Source: Tractidigestivibacter montrealensis (GTDB taxonomy: Bacteria > Actinomycetota > Coriobacteriia > Coriobacteriales > Atopobiaceae). Taken from it: a DNA stretch of 64,000 nucleotides. Positions 33,756 to 42,887 of the stretch are shown piece after piece (positions within the stretch are counted from its first letter, which is position 1; the number at the start of each line of letters is the position of its first letter). The stretch covers positions 186,001 through 250,000 of the forward strand of contig NZ_JANSKA010000004.1 of assembly GCF_024741235.1 (NCBI RefSeq), written 5' to 3'. Position numbers and translations under genes: made by a program. The notes beneath the pieces were generated by a model. That model did no database searches. It was not told the origin of the DNA and saw only the letters and a program-made list of their open reading frames with translations.

Positions 33756-34871
33756 TCCCAGGACGTTTGCCATGATGTCGTGCGTGAGCTGATAGACACC
33801 AGGCATCTTGGACTCGCGCGGGCCGGCCACGTTGAGCGTCATGGCGCACGTGCCAAGTGAGCGGAGCCACGCAAGCGCCTCCGTGGCGTCCTCGCTTACC
33901 CTTGCCCCCTCGAGGACCAGCACCGGCCTGCCCATGCGTTCGGCGAAGATGGCCGTCATCTCCGTGCCGCTTCGGGGCTCCAGGCCACCAGGCGAGACGA
34001 TGAGCGTCGCGTGGCTGTCACGCACGTTCCATGCGGTGCGCTCGACATAGCCCTGGCTGGGGCCTTCGCGAAGCTCGGGGTAGAGGGCGAGAAGGCCCGG
34101 CGGTTCGGGCAGATCCTCCGCAAGGCCGCCGGGAGGGCACCAGCCGCAGATGGGGACGTTCTGCTCGCGCGCCGCATCGAGGCCACCGCGGTCGGCGCCG
34201 GTCTGGCCACCGGAGCGCACGAGCGAGATGAGCGGCAGACGGTCGATGATGCCTGCCGCCTCGGACTGCTGGCGCGCGATGGTTCCGGCGTCCGTTGGGT
34301 CTGCGGCAAGCGAGACCTCCCACTCCCTGCGCGTGATGCGCTGCACGTGCTCGGTGTGCGTGATGCCAAGACGGTCAACGGTGCCATCGACGTGGTGGTG
34401 CGGGCGGAGCCCCGCCTTCTCCTGGACCCGGCGGCTGCCCTCGTTGCCCTCGTGGTAGCTTGCGCGCACGGCCTCGAGGTTCTCGACGAGAAACGCGTGG
34501 CGTAGCACTTCACGCACGGCCTCGGTCATGTAGCCGTGGCCCCACCAGGGCCGTGCGATCCAGTAGCCTATCTCGGCCTCGTCTGCGGGCAGGTCTGTGA
34601 GGCCCTGCGCGCTGTGGCGGAGCGCTATTGCGCCCACCGGCTCGTCTGCTAGCGTGCCCTTGCGACCGTGGAGCGTGATGGCCCAGGAGTCAGGCACCAT
34701 GAGGATGTCGTGCAGGACCTGGCGACTCTCGTCCTGCGACTGGTGGGGAGCCCAGCCCGCGTGCGGTCCCACCTCGGGGTCGCTGGCGTATCGGAAAAGA
34801 GCGGTGACGTCATCCTCGCGCCATGGGCGCATGACGAGATGGGCCGTTGTGAGCGTGGTGGGCCAGCGCAT
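33753..34871 (-). CDS. GNAT acetyltransferase fused to a molybdenum-carrier/SLOG-like domain
   Basis: 372 aa. Residues 1-185 are a RimJ/RimL-type GNAT domain (TTAHLVMRPWREDDV, AEIGYWIARPWWGHGYMTEAV, RRVQEKAGL). Residues about 215-370 match the putative molybdenum-carrier/YpsA-like Rossmann domain (LVRSGGQTGADRGGLDAA, GWCPPGG, SGTEMTAIFAE, GRPVLVLEG). The two are normally separate proteins. Start ATG 34871 behind GGGAG. It ends inside palindrome copy 5. Function of the fusion unknown; nucleotide or ligand modification is possible. Confidence 0.85.
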   Translation of the reverse strand: MRWPTTLTTAHLVMRPWREDDVTALFRYASDPEVGPHAGWAPHQSQDESRQVLHDILMVPDSWAITLHGRKGTLADEPVGAIALRHSAQGLTDLPADEAEIGYWIARPWWGHGYMTEAVREVLRHAFLVENLEAVRASYHEGNEGSRRVQEKAGLRPHHHVDGTVDRLGITHTEHVQRITRREWEVSLAADPTDAGTIARQQSEAAGIIDRLPLISLVRSGGQTGADRGGLDAAREQNVPICGWCPPGGLAEDLPEPPGLLALYPELREGPSQGYVERTAWNVRDSHATLIVSPGGLEPRSGTEMTAIFAERMGRPVLVLEGARVSEDATEALAWLRSLGTCAMTLNVAGPRESKMPGVYQLTHDIMANVLG

Positions 34872-35054
34872 GGGTTTCTCCCGGGGGTTGTGCTGCCGAA
34901 TGTCCACCACCATAGCGCAGTCGGCCTTGCCTGCAGGTGCTGTTAAGAACGAATTGGACGTTTTAAGGTCCGCGTCTGCCCCAAATGTCGAATTTCTTCT
35001 CGTCAGCTCATTGCTGGTGGCGTTGTTGGAGCGGGGGTTGGTCGTGTCGCTATG

Positions 35055-35897
35055 CTACAGCTCGTAGAACCGGGGCTCGCCCTGCTCGTACGTGCATGCC
35101 TGCGAGAAGCCCAGCGCACGCAGGCGGTCCTGTGCAATCCGTAGGTAGGCGCCCAGGTGCTCCGGCTTGTGCGAGTCGGACCCCAGCGTGACGATGCGTC
35201 CACCAAGGTCGCGGTATAGCTGCAGCACGTCGTCGGTTGGCTGCGGCCCATCAAGCCCGTAGCGCCAACCGGATGTGTTCACCTCGATGCCGTGGCCGTC
35301 GGCAATGACTCGCGAGAGGATCTCTGCCACAATGTCGCGGACCGCAGAGAAGGGGAGAGGACAGCCTGGCGTGGGATCGTAGCGCCTGATGAGGTCGAGG
35401 TGCGCCACCACGGAGTAGCCGTGGAACTGCTCGACCACCCCGAGAAGCTCTTCGTAGTACGCCATCGTGAACTGCTCCTGCGTGCGGCCCTCCTGAAACG
35501 CGCCGTTCCAGAACTCCCTGTCTCCCACCTGGTGGATGGAGAGCAGCGTGAAGTCAAGCTGGTCGCCGTAGCTGTGGAGCAGGCGCTCGTAGGCGGTGAT
35601 GGTGTGGGTCTGCACGCCCAGCTCGAGACCGCGCGCAATGCGGATTTTCGTGCCGTAGCGCTCGCGAACTCGCTCGAGCTCCCCAAAGTAGGCAGGGTAG
35701 GGGCAGTTGGTGACGGGGTGGCCGTCCTCAAAGCGCGCGCCGGCTGGCTGGTCCCAGTCCGGCTTCACGCCGTAGTCCACGTGCTCCGTGAAGCACAGCC
35801 CGTCGAGGTTGATGCGAATGGCATCCCTCACGACCTGCTCCATGGGGTAGGTGGAGTCATCGGAGTATGCGGAGTGAACGTGGTAGTCAGCAAGCAT
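35055..35897 (-). CDS. Histidinol-phosphatase, PHP type (HisJ-like)
   Basis: 280 aa. PHP metal motifs are visible: DYHVHSAYSDD at the N-terminus, FTEHVDYG, the conserved Glu in ARGLELGVQ, VVAHLDLIRR and GSDSHKPEHLG near the C-terminus. The family hydrolyses histidinol phosphate to histidinol; no other his gene is in this window, so another phosphoester is possible. ATG 35897 follows GAGGAG. It starts 14 bases after the MFS gene ends and is probably co-transcribed with it. Confidence 0.88.
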   Translation of the reverse strand: MLADYHVHSAYSDDSTYPMEQVVRDAIRINLDGLCFTEHVDYGVKPDWDQPAGARFEDGHPVTNCPYPAYFGELERVRERYGTKIRIARGLELGVQTHTITAYERLLHSYGDQLDFTLLSIHQVGDREFWNGAFQEGRTQEQFTMAYYEELLGVVEQFHGYSVVAHLDLIRRYDPTPGCPLPFSAVRDIVAEILSRVIADGHGIEVNTSGWRYGLDGPQPTDDVLQLYRDLGGRIVTLGSDSHKPEHLGAYLRIAQDRLRALGFSQACTYEQGEPRFYEL

Positions 35898-35911
35898 GGG
35901 GTTCTCCTCGA

Positions 35912-37093
35912 TCACTGTCGGGCTGCGGACGCGTGACTCGCCATCACACGGCTATCGCAGCGTATCAGGCATGCGGTCATAATCGCAAGAAGGGTAGCTG
36001 CGGCCACGGGAAGCAGGACCGGAGAGACCTGCTCCACAAGAAGACCCATGAGCGGCGGAAATGCCATCGAGCCCACGTATGCGCAGGCCATTTGGAGCCC
36101 CATCAGAGACTGCGCGTTCTCGTCACCAAAGCGCTCGGGGGTAAGCTGGATCATCTGCGGGTAGATAGGTGCGCAACCCAGGCCGAGGAGGGCCAGTCCC
36201 GCACCAAGGCCAACTTCCTCTGGGAAAATAAACAGAATGACAACCCCAAGTGCCATGATCGTCTCGCCAAGTCTGAGGAGTTGCCTTCCGTCAAGCCGCA
36301 GCGTCAGCACGCCCGAGAGGAACCTTCCTACCGTGATGCCGGCATAGAAGAGCGAGGCGAGAAGAGCCGCCGTCTGGGCAGATACGCCATGCCCCAACAC
36401 CAGGAACGTCGAAGCCCACAGGCCACAGGACGACTCCAACGCGCAGTAGCAGAGAAACCCCGCCATCGCGAGCTTCACGCCGGGAAGGGAGAGAAGCTCG
36501 CGACGTGAGAGCGCGGCGTGCTTCTCGCCAGCGTCTACTGCGTCCGCGCGGTCATGCCACAGCGGGAGACTCAGGGCGATGGCCACCACGAGAATCACTT
36601 GGAGAATGCCAACAATGCGGTAGCCTCCCGGCCAGCCGGCAGAGCCGCCCATCTGCCAGGACATGATTAAGGGGCCGCCTGCAGCGCCAAGGCCCCAGCA
36701 GCAATGCAGCCAGTTTATGTGCCGTGCCGCAAAGTGCGTTGCCACATAGGCATTGAGCGCCGCGTCGACGGCGCCCGCGCCAAGGCCGTATGGGATGGCC
36801 CAAAGTATGAGCTGCCAAAATGCGCCAGATGCCGAGAAGCCAAAGAGCGCCGCTGCGGTGAGTGCCACCGAGACCGCGGTGAGCCTGCCGGTGCCCAGCT
36901 TACGTACCAGCTGCACGGTCAGCAGACTGGAGGTGATGGTCCCCAGGCAGATGACCATCGAGACTACGCCTGCCAGCGAGACGTTGGCGTCGACGCTTGC
37001 GTGCATGGCTGGCCATGCCGCCCCTAGAAGGCCGTCGGGGAGCCCCAGGCTAACAAATGCCAGGTAGATGATGCCGAGAAGTGCGTTGGTCAT
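35912..37093 (-). CDS. Major facilitator superfamily transporter
   Basis: 393 aa with about 12 membrane helices. Starts MTNALLGIIYLAFVSLGLPDG, a pattern seen in the fucose-permease-like and YfkF-like MFS groups; no substrate-specific motif. ATG 37093 is chosen over a GTG at 37132 that has no ribosome site. Divergent from an AraC regulator, which probably controls it. Ligand unknown, perhaps a sugar or small metabolite. Confidence 0.87.
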   Translation of the reverse strand: MTNALLGIIYLAFVSLGLPDGLLGAAWPAMHASVDANVSLAGVVSMVICLGTITSSLLTVQLVRKLGTGRLTAVSVALTAAALFGFSASGAFWQLILWAIPYGLGAGAVDAALNAYVATHFAARHINWLHCCWGLGAAGGPLIMSWQMGGSAGWPGGYRIVGILQVILVVAIALSLPLWHDRADAVDAGEKHAALSRRELLSLPGVKLAMAGFLCYCALESSCGLWASTFLVLGHGVSAQTAALLASLFYAGITVGRFLSGVLTLRLDGRQLLRLGETIMALGVVILFIFPEEVGLGAGLALLGLGCAPIYPQMIQLTPERFGDENAQSLMGLQMACAYVGSMAFPPLMGLLVEQVSPVLLPVAAATLLAIMTACLIRCDSRVMASHASAARQ

Positions 37094-37125
37094 GAGTTGA
37101 CGATCCCTGTCCGATTTGCGGATGT

Positions 37126-37139
37126 TTATCACATGATAA
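37126..37139. promoter_or_regulatory. Palindrome in the MFS/AraC divergent promoter region
   Basis: TTATCACATGATAA is symmetrical and lies in an unusually AT-rich 117-bp gap. Leftwards, TTGTAC followed 17 bases later by AATTAT could be the MFS promoter, with the palindrome next to its -10. Regulator binding is inferred. Confidence 0.45.
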
Positions 37140-37210
37140 TTGTGAGACGGACATTCTTGTACAATTTATCCGCCATAAAGTATCGCGTATCGGACATCTG
37201 GAGCACATGG

Positions 37211-38119
37211 ATGATATATACGAGATGCCCTCTCAACCTTAGCGGCAATGACCATGAGGACGTTAAGTCTGTCTCGCCCGATTTCCCTGCCGAAGGCTAC
37301 GACGAGCTGCTGAATCAGGAGCCCGGGTGTGACGTTCCTTGGCATTGGCACGAGGAGCTTGAGGCCATTGTGGTGCGCGACGGCGCCATGCGGCTCCTTG
37401 CTTCCGGTCGCTCCTTTGTAGTCGAGAGGGGCTGTGGCGTCTTTATTAATTGCAACGTGCTTCATGCCTGTAAGGGTGAGCCTACGTGTCGGATTCGCTC
37501 GGTGACCTTTGATTCCAGTTTGGTCGCTGGCGGACAGGCGTTGGCGATACACCGTAAGTACCTTGCCCCAATAGTGGGAAACGAAGCCCATCCTATTGTG
37601 CTTCTGCCCTCCAATACCCCAGCGGGCGTGCACGGATGTACACGCATAGAGGATGCCGTGAGGGCTTTTGAGTCTGGCGGACAAGGCTTTGAGATAGACG
37701 CTCGTTTTGCACTCTCGCATCTTATGCTCGATGTGCTCGCACTTGCCGGTGAGGAGGCGGACGGAGGGCGTCCGAGGGCCTCCGCCAGAAGGGTAAGAGA
37801 AATGTGCCGGTTCATCGAGACCCATTTGGGAGATGACATTGGCATATCGGACATTGCCCACGCGGCAAGTATTGGGGAGCGTGAGGCGCTTAGGTGCTTC
37901 AGACAAGAGCTGGGAACAACGCCTTCTTCCTATCTTGCCGAGCAGCGACTGGAACATGCGGCGCGTATCCTATCGGAGAGCCCGGATGAACCCGTCTCGC
38001 AGGTAGCGTGCCACGTAGGCATGAAATCGGCATCGAACTTCTCGCTAAGGTTTCGCGAGTACTTTGGTTGCGCTCCGAGAGAGTGGCGCAAGAGAGTGAC
38101 AGCCGGACAGTCCGTGTGA
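37211..38119 (+). CDS. AraC family transcriptional regulator
   Basis: 302 aa. An N-terminal cupin-like sensor (CDVPWHWHEELEAIVVRDG, about residues 35-115) is followed by the C-terminal double helix-turn-helix (about 195-300: DIGISDIAHAASIGEREALR and EPVSQVACHVGMKSASNFS, RFREYFGCAPREWR). ATG 37211 follows CTGGAG; an earlier ATG would start inside the promoter region. Probably activates the divergent MFS-HisJ genes when a small ligand binds. The gene is somewhat AT-richer than its neighbours. Confidence 0.9.
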   Translation: MIYTRCPLNLSGNDHEDVKSVSPDFPAEGYDELLNQEPGCDVPWHWHEELEAIVVRDGAMRLLASGRSFVVERGCGVFINCNVLHACKGEPTCRIRSVTFDSSLVAGGQALAIHRKYLAPIVGNEAHPIVLLPSNTPAGVHGCTRIEDAVRAFESGGQGFEIDARFALSHLMLDVLALAGEEADGGRPRASARRVREMCRFIETHLGDDIGISDIAHAASIGEREALRCFRQELGTTPSSYLAEQRLEHAARILSESPDEPVSQVACHVGMKSASNFSLRFREYFGCAPREWRKRVTAGQSV

Positions 38120-38174
38120 TTCCCTCAGCTCGTCGCCGGAGGGCCTCTATTAGTTCCATTTGCAACACGGGAAG

Positions 38175-38203
38175 CCTTCCGGCGACAAATAGTCGCCGGA
38201 AGG
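38175..38203. repeat. Perfect 12-bp-stem hairpin in a palindrome cluster
   Basis: CCTTCCGGCGAC, loop AAATA, GTCGCCGGAAGG. No T-tract on either side. Related imperfect copies lie around it: GTCGCCGGAGGG near 38131, TTTCGGCGGC...GCCGTAGGG near 38238-38265, and the terminator at 38297. The 247-bp gap after the AraC gene holds nothing else. Confidence 0.75.
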
Positions 38204-38287
38204 GTAATTCTGGTGCAGGCTGCATCATATTGCGTCTTTCGGCGGCAAGACGCACGCCGTAGGGAAGTGCTTCCGCGCGCTTCTCGC

Positions 38288-38326
38288 ATAAAAGAACCCC
38301 TCCGGCGCCGCAAGACGCCGGAGGGG
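38288..38326 (-). terminator. Terminator of the MarR-ABC exporter operon
   Basis: Read leftwards, CCCCTCCGGCG and CGCCGGAGGGG form an 11-bp stem followed by TTCTTTTAT. Confidence 0.85.
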
Positions 38327-38366
38327 CAAAAAGGCGAGACTATCGCCGCCGCCGGAGTAGCAGGCG

Positions 38367-40340
38367 CTACTCCAGCTCGAACGCTCCGGTGTAGAGCTGG
38401 TAGTACGTGCCGTGCTTGGCGATGAGCTCGTCGTGCGTGCCGCGCTCGATGATGCGGCCGTGGTCGAGCACGATGATCACGTCGGAGTTGCGCACGGTGG
38501 AGAGCCGGTGCGCAATCACGAACGTGGTACGTCCGTACATGAGGGCGTCCATGCCGCGCTGCACGATCTGCTCGGTGCGCGTGTCGATGGAGGACGTTGC
38601 CTCGTCCAGGATCATGACCGGCGGGTCTGCCACGGCCGCACGGGCAATGGAGAGCAGCTGGCGCTGGCCCTGCGAGAGCTGGGCGGCATTGTCGGTGAGC
38701 ATCGTGTTGTAGCCTTCCGGCAGGCGCTGGATGAAGCTGTCGGCACCGGCAAGCTTGGCGGCGCCAATGCACTCCTCGTCGGTGGCGTCCAGGCGTCCGT
38801 AGCGGATGTTGTCCATCACCGTGCCCGTGAAGAGGTTGGTGTCCTGCAGGACCATGCCCAGCGAGCGGCGGAGGTCCGCCTTCTTGATCTTGTTGATGTT
38901 GATGCCGTCGTAGCGGATCTTGCCGTCGGCAATGTCGTAGAAGCGGTTGAGCAGGTTGGTGATTGTCGTCTTGCCCGCGCCCGTGGCGCCCACGAAGGCC
39001 ACCTTCTGTCCGGGCTTGGCGTAGAGCGAGATGCCATGGAGAACGGTGTGGTCGGGCGTATAGCCAAAGTCCACGTCAAAGAGGCGCATGTCGCCCGCAA
39101 GTGGCGTGTAGGTCACGGTGCCGTCGTGGTGGGGGTGCTTCCAGGCCCAGCTCTCCGTGCGCTCGGCGCACTCCTCAAGCTCGCCTGCGGCATTCTTGCG
39201 TACGTTCACCAGGGTGACGTAGCCCTCGTCCTCCTCGGGCTCCTCGTCAATGAGCGAGAAGATGCGCTCGGCACCCGCAAGGCCCATGACCACGAAGTTG
39301 ATCTGCTGGGAGACCTGGCCAATGGAGCCCGAGAAGCGCTTCGTTAGGTTGAGGAACGGCACCACGATGTCGATGGAGAGCGCGACGCCCGCGATGGAGG
39401 GGTTGGGCGTTCCCGCAGCGAGCATGGCGCAGCCAGCCAGCGCAACCACCACGTATGAGAGGTTGCCCATGTTCATGAGGATGGGGCCAAGCGTGTTGCC
39501 ATAGATGTTCGCCCGCTTTGAGGCGTCGAAGAGCTCGTCGTTGACCTCGTCGAAGCCCCTCTCGGTGGCAGCTTCGTGCGTGAAGACCTTGATGACTTTC
39601 TGGCCGTTCATGGCCTCCTCGCCGAAGCCCTCCTCGGCAGCGAGCGCGCGCTGCTGTGCGAGGAAGAAGTGCGCCGAACGTCCGCCCAGGACACGCGTGA
39701 TCACGACCATCAGGACGACCATCGCAAGCACCACGAGCGTGAGGGGGAACGAGTACCAGAGCATGATGACGAGAACCGAGACCATTGCCGTGAGCATGGT
39801 GATGAGGTTTGGCACGGCAACGCCAATGAGCTGGCGGAGGGTGTCCACATCGTTGGTGTAGTGCGACATGATGTCGCCGTGCTTGTGCGTGTCAAAGTAG
39901 CGAATGGGCAGGTCCTCCATGTGGTCGAACATCTGGTTGCGGACCTTCATGAGGGTGCCCTGGCAGATTACAGCCGTGAGCTGGGCCTGAGCGATGTTCG
40001 CGCCCAGGGCAATCACATAGCAGCCAATGAGACTCAAAACGATGCGCGTGATTTGGACCTGTGCAGCTGCCCAGTCTCCCGTGCTCACGAAATCCTGTAC
40101 CACGGCGATGGCCTGCTGCATGAAGACGGAAGGCAGCGACGAGAGGATCGAGGCGGTGAGAATGCAGAGCACCTGTGCGGTTACGTGAACTGGGTAGTAG
40201 TGGAAGGTGAGCGCCAACGTGCGCCCGAGCGTCTTCCCGGGGTTTGCAGCCCCATGGCCGCGGCTGGGGCCATCAGTGTGCTTTGACTTTGCGGCCTGCT
40301 CAGAAGGAGACTTCATTGCCTGGTCTTTCTCTTTACTCAT
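38367..40340 (-). CDS. ABC exporter half-transporter, subunit 2
   Basis: 657 aa. A charged N-terminal tail (MSKEKDQAM...) is followed by six membrane helices (about 60-350) and an ATPase domain: Walker A GATGAGKTTITNLLNR, signature LSQGQRQLLSIARA and Walker B VMILDEATSSIDTRTE, with the switch His IAHRLST. It pairs with the upstream ABC protein as a heterodimeric multidrug/lipid exporter of the BmrCD/LmrCD kind. Start ATG behind AAGGAGG overlaps the previous gene by 8 bases. The composite signature LSQGQ is the better-conserved site. Confidence 0.92.
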   Translation of the reverse strand: MSKEKDQAMKSPSEQAAKSKHTDGPSRGHGAANPGKTLGRTLALTFHYYPVHVTAQVLCILTASILSSLPSVFMQQAIAVVQDFVSTGDWAAAQVQITRIVLSLIGCYVIALGANIAQAQLTAVICQGTLMKVRNQMFDHMEDLPIRYFDTHKHGDIMSHYTNDVDTLRQLIGVAVPNLITMLTAMVSVLVIMLWYSFPLTLVVLAMVVLMVVITRVLGGRSAHFFLAQQRALAAEEGFGEEAMNGQKVIKVFTHEAATERGFDEVNDELFDASKRANIYGNTLGPILMNMGNLSYVVVALAGCAMLAAGTPNPSIAGVALSIDIVVPFLNLTKRFSGSIGQVSQQINFVVMGLAGAERIFSLIDEEPEEDEGYVTLVNVRKNAAGELEECAERTESWAWKHPHHDGTVTYTPLAGDMRLFDVDFGYTPDHTVLHGISLYAKPGQKVAFVGATGAGKTTITNLLNRFYDIADGKIRYDGININKIKKADLRRSLGMVLQDTNLFTGTVMDNIRYGRLDATDEECIGAAKLAGADSFIQRLPEGYNTMLTDNAAQLSQGQRQLLSIARAAVADPPVMILDEATSSIDTRTEQIVQRGMDALMYGRTTFVIAHRLSTVRNSDVIIVLDHGRIIERGTHDELIAKHGTYYQLYTGAFELE

Positions 40341-42207
40341 CGTTCGCCTCCTTCTTGGGCTCGACGGCGTCCTTGGAGATGGTCTCCATGGCCTCGTCGT
40401 GCGACTGCTTGTTCTGTGTCGTGTACGTCTCGCGGTAGATCTCGTTGGTTCGGAGCAGCTCTTCGTGCGTGCCCACGGCGTCAATGCGCCCGTCGCGCAT
40501 GACCACGATACGGTCAGCGTCCTCCACCGAGCTGGTGCGCTGGGCGATTATGACCTTGGTGGTCTCGGGGATGAAGTTCTTGAACCCCTCGCGGATGAGA
40601 CGGTCGGTCTTGGTGTCCACGGCGCTCGTGGAGTCGTCGAGAATCAAGATCTTGGGATTCTTGAGCAGTGCGCGCGCAATGCAGAGACGCTGCTTCTGGC
40701 CGCCCGAGACGTTGGTTCCCCCCTGCTCGATGTAGGTGTCGTACTTCTTGGGGAACTGCTGGACGAACTCGTCTGCCTGCGCGAGCTTGCAGGCCTCGAG
40801 CATCTGCGCGTCGGTTGCGTTGGGGTTGCCCCAGCGGAGGTTGTCCTTGATGGTGCCTGAGAAGAGGACGTTTCGCTGGAGCACGACCGCCACCTCGTTG
40901 CGGAGGGTGTCAAGGTCGTACTCGCGCACGTCTCGGCCGCCAACGCGCACGGTGCCCTTGGTTGCGTCGTAGAGACGGCAGATGAGCTGAACGAGCGTCG
41001 ACTTCGAGGAGCCCGTGCCGCCGATGATGCCGATGACCTCGCCACTCTTGATGTGCAGGTCGATGTCGTCTAGCGCCATGCGGTCTGCCTTGGCCGAGTA
41101 CTCAAAGCTCACGTGGTCGAAGTCGATGGAGCCGTCAGGGACTTCCATGACGGGGTTCTTGGGGTTCTTGAGGTCGGGCTCCTCGCGCAGGACCTGGCAG
41201 ATGCGTCGCGCAGACTCGTCTGCCATCGTGATCATCACGAAGACCATCGAGAGCATCATGAGGCTGATGAGCATCGAGAAGCCATATGTAATGAGGGCGG
41301 AGAGCTGCCCCACGCCCATGAGCTGGCCCTGGCTGGAAACGATTGCCTGGGACCCAAAGAAGATGACGAAGGTGTAGATGACGTCGATGGCCAGCGTCAT
41401 GAGGGGCTGGTTCCATGCCAGGATGCGCTCGACGTGAACAAAGTCGTGGTAGAGCGTGCCGGACGCCTCGTTGAACTTTTCCTTCTCGTGGTCCTCTCGG
41501 ACGTAGGACTTCACCACGCGAATGCCCTGGACGTTCTCTTCCACAGAGTCATTCAGGCGGTCGTACTTCCTGAAGATGCGGCGGAAGATGGGCATCACGG
41601 TGAGCGAGATCTTGAAGATGCCCCAGCCGAGGACAAAGGCAACGATCACGTAGATCACGGCCATGGGGCCGCCCGAGACGAACGCCATCACGATGGAGAA
41701 GATCGCCATGAGCGGGCAGCGGATCGCCATGCGGATGATCATCATGTACGCCTGCTGGACGTTGGTGACGTCGGTCGTGAGTCGGGTCACGAGCGAGCTC
41801 GTGGAGAACCGGTCAATGTTGGAGAACGAGAACCCCTGGATCTTGTGGAACACGTCGTGCCTGAGGTTCTTGGCAAGGCCAGTGGCTGCAATCGAGCAGG
41901 TGACGCCGGCTGCGGTTCCAAAGGCGAGCGAGGCGAGCGCCATGATGATGAGAATCGCCGCGTGCCCGGCGATTGCGGAGACGCCGCCCCCAAGCGCGAG
42001 GGCATCGATGAGCTGTGCCGTCACGAATGGGATTGCGCACTCAAGCACAACCTCCCCGGTGACGAGAAACGGCGTCGCCCAGGCGGGCTTGCCAAACTCC
42101 CTCAGCGACCCAGCAAGCGTTGAGATGATCTCCTTGAGCCCGTACTGGGGAAGCGAGGATTGCTCGCCTGCATTCAATGTTTTTTTCAGCTTCTTGCGTA
42201 TGCTCAC
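40333..42207 (-). CDS. ABC exporter half-transporter, subunit 1
   Basis: 624 aa, six membrane helices (about 35-320) and an ATPase with Walker A GGTGSSKSTLVQLICR, signature VSGGQKQRLCIARA and Walker B ILILDDSTSAVDTKT, where the catalytic Glu is Asp, as in the degenerate half of heterodimeric exporters. The H-loop reads IAQRTSS with Gln for His, again typical of the degenerate site. GTG start overlaps the MarR stop. Partner of the gene at 38367; drug, peptide or lipid export is likely. Confidence 0.92.
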   Translation of the reverse strand: MSIRKKLKKTLNAGEQSSLPQYGLKEIISTLAGSLREFGKPAWATPFLVTGEVVLECAIPFVTAQLIDALALGGGVSAIAGHAAILIIMALASLAFGTAAGVTCSIAATGLAKNLRHDVFHKIQGFSFSNIDRFSTSSLVTRLTTDVTNVQQAYMMIIRMAIRCPLMAIFSIVMAFVSGGPMAVIYVIVAFVLGWGIFKISLTVMPIFRRIFRKYDRLNDSVEENVQGIRVVKSYVREDHEKEKFNEASGTLYHDFVHVERILAWNQPLMTLAIDVIYTFVIFFGSQAIVSSQGQLMGVGQLSALITYGFSMLISLMMLSMVFVMITMADESARRICQVLREEPDLKNPKNPVMEVPDGSIDFDHVSFEYSAKADRMALDDIDLHIKSGEVIGIIGGTGSSKSTLVQLICRLYDATKGTVRVGGRDVREYDLDTLRNEVAVVLQRNVLFSGTIKDNLRWGNPNATDAQMLEACKLAQADEFVQQFPKKYDTYIEQGGTNVSGGQKQRLCIARALLKNPKILILDDSTSAVDTKTDRLIREGFKNFIPETTKVIIAQRTSSVEDADRIVVMRDGRIDAVGTHEELLRTNEIYRETYTTQNKQSHDEAMETISKDAVEPKKEANDE

Positions 42208-42716
42208 TTTTCCACCGCCCTGTCTTTCTCCTCGATGTCCTGCCAATGCTCCATGAGAAGGTCGAGCATGCCTAGGAGCTGGCCCTTCTCGTCCTCGGTG
42301 AGCACCGAGAGCGCCTCTGCCTCGAACTTTGCGTGCTTCTCGGCACATACCTTGGCCTCGGCCTGTCCGTTCTCAGTCAAGGTGACGTCAAGCTGGCGCT
42401 TGTCGCTCTCGGAACGCGTGCGGGTGATGAGGCCCTCGAACTCGAGCTTGGCGAGAACCTCGGAGACTGCGGCAGAGCTTATGGGCACGGTGTCCTGAAG
42501 CTCTCTCTGGCTTATGGTGCCGCCCTCGCGCAGGATGCGCTCGAGCATGCGCTGCTTGCCGCTGCGCCCTCCGGCGTGGAGGTGCAGGAAGTGCCCAAAG
42601 TAGCCCAGGTCCCTCATAATACGAGACTCCGCCGAGGCAGAGAGCTCCTTGGGCGGCCGGCACCTCCCGGGTTGCTGTGTTTCAGACGTAGTGATCTCTC
42701 CCTTATCTCTTACCAC
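42204..42716 (-). CDS. MarR family regulator of the ABC exporter
   Basis: 170 aa if started at GTG 42716; an ATG at 42617 behind GCGGAG would give the more usual 137 aa. Winged helix: GTISQRELQDTVPISSAAVSEVLAKLEFEGLI then the wing RTRSESDKRQLDVTLTENG. First gene of the operon with two ABC half-transporters, translationally coupled by GTGA. A MarR-type palindrome overlaps its promoter, so it should repress the operon until an inducer, perhaps the exported compound, binds. Confidence 0.88.
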   Translation of the reverse strand: MVRDKGEITTSETQQPGRCRPPKELSASAESRIMRDLGYFGHFLHLHAGGRSGKQRMLERILREGGTISQRELQDTVPISSAAVSEVLAKLEFEGLITRTRSESDKRQLDVTLTENGQAEAKVCAEKHAKFEAEALSVLTEDEKGQLLGMLDLLMEHWQDIEEKDRAVEK

Positions 42717-42733
42717 TTGATGTTGACGAGAGA

Positions 42734-42770
42734 AGATTAGGTACCTAACAAAAAAGTGTCAAGGTACTTA
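42734..42770 (-). promoter_or_regulatory. MarR-controlled promoter with overlapping operator
   Basis: Read leftwards, TTGACA (42757-42762), a 17-base spacer and TAATCT (42734-42739) make a near-consensus promoter. The perfect palindrome TTAGGTACCTAA (42737-42748) overlaps the -10 box and an imperfect copy AAGGTACTTA (42761-42770) overlaps the -35, fitting autorepression. Transcription would start about 11 bases before the GTG. Confidence 0.8.
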
Positions 42771-42887
42771 GCAAATTACCATATCTGGTAGACACAATCG
42801 CTCCGAACCGGTGCCAACCAAGGTGACCTTACACAAATGAAGTACCGTCTACCTGCAGCGATACTGTGGCATTACAAATGCTCGCAC

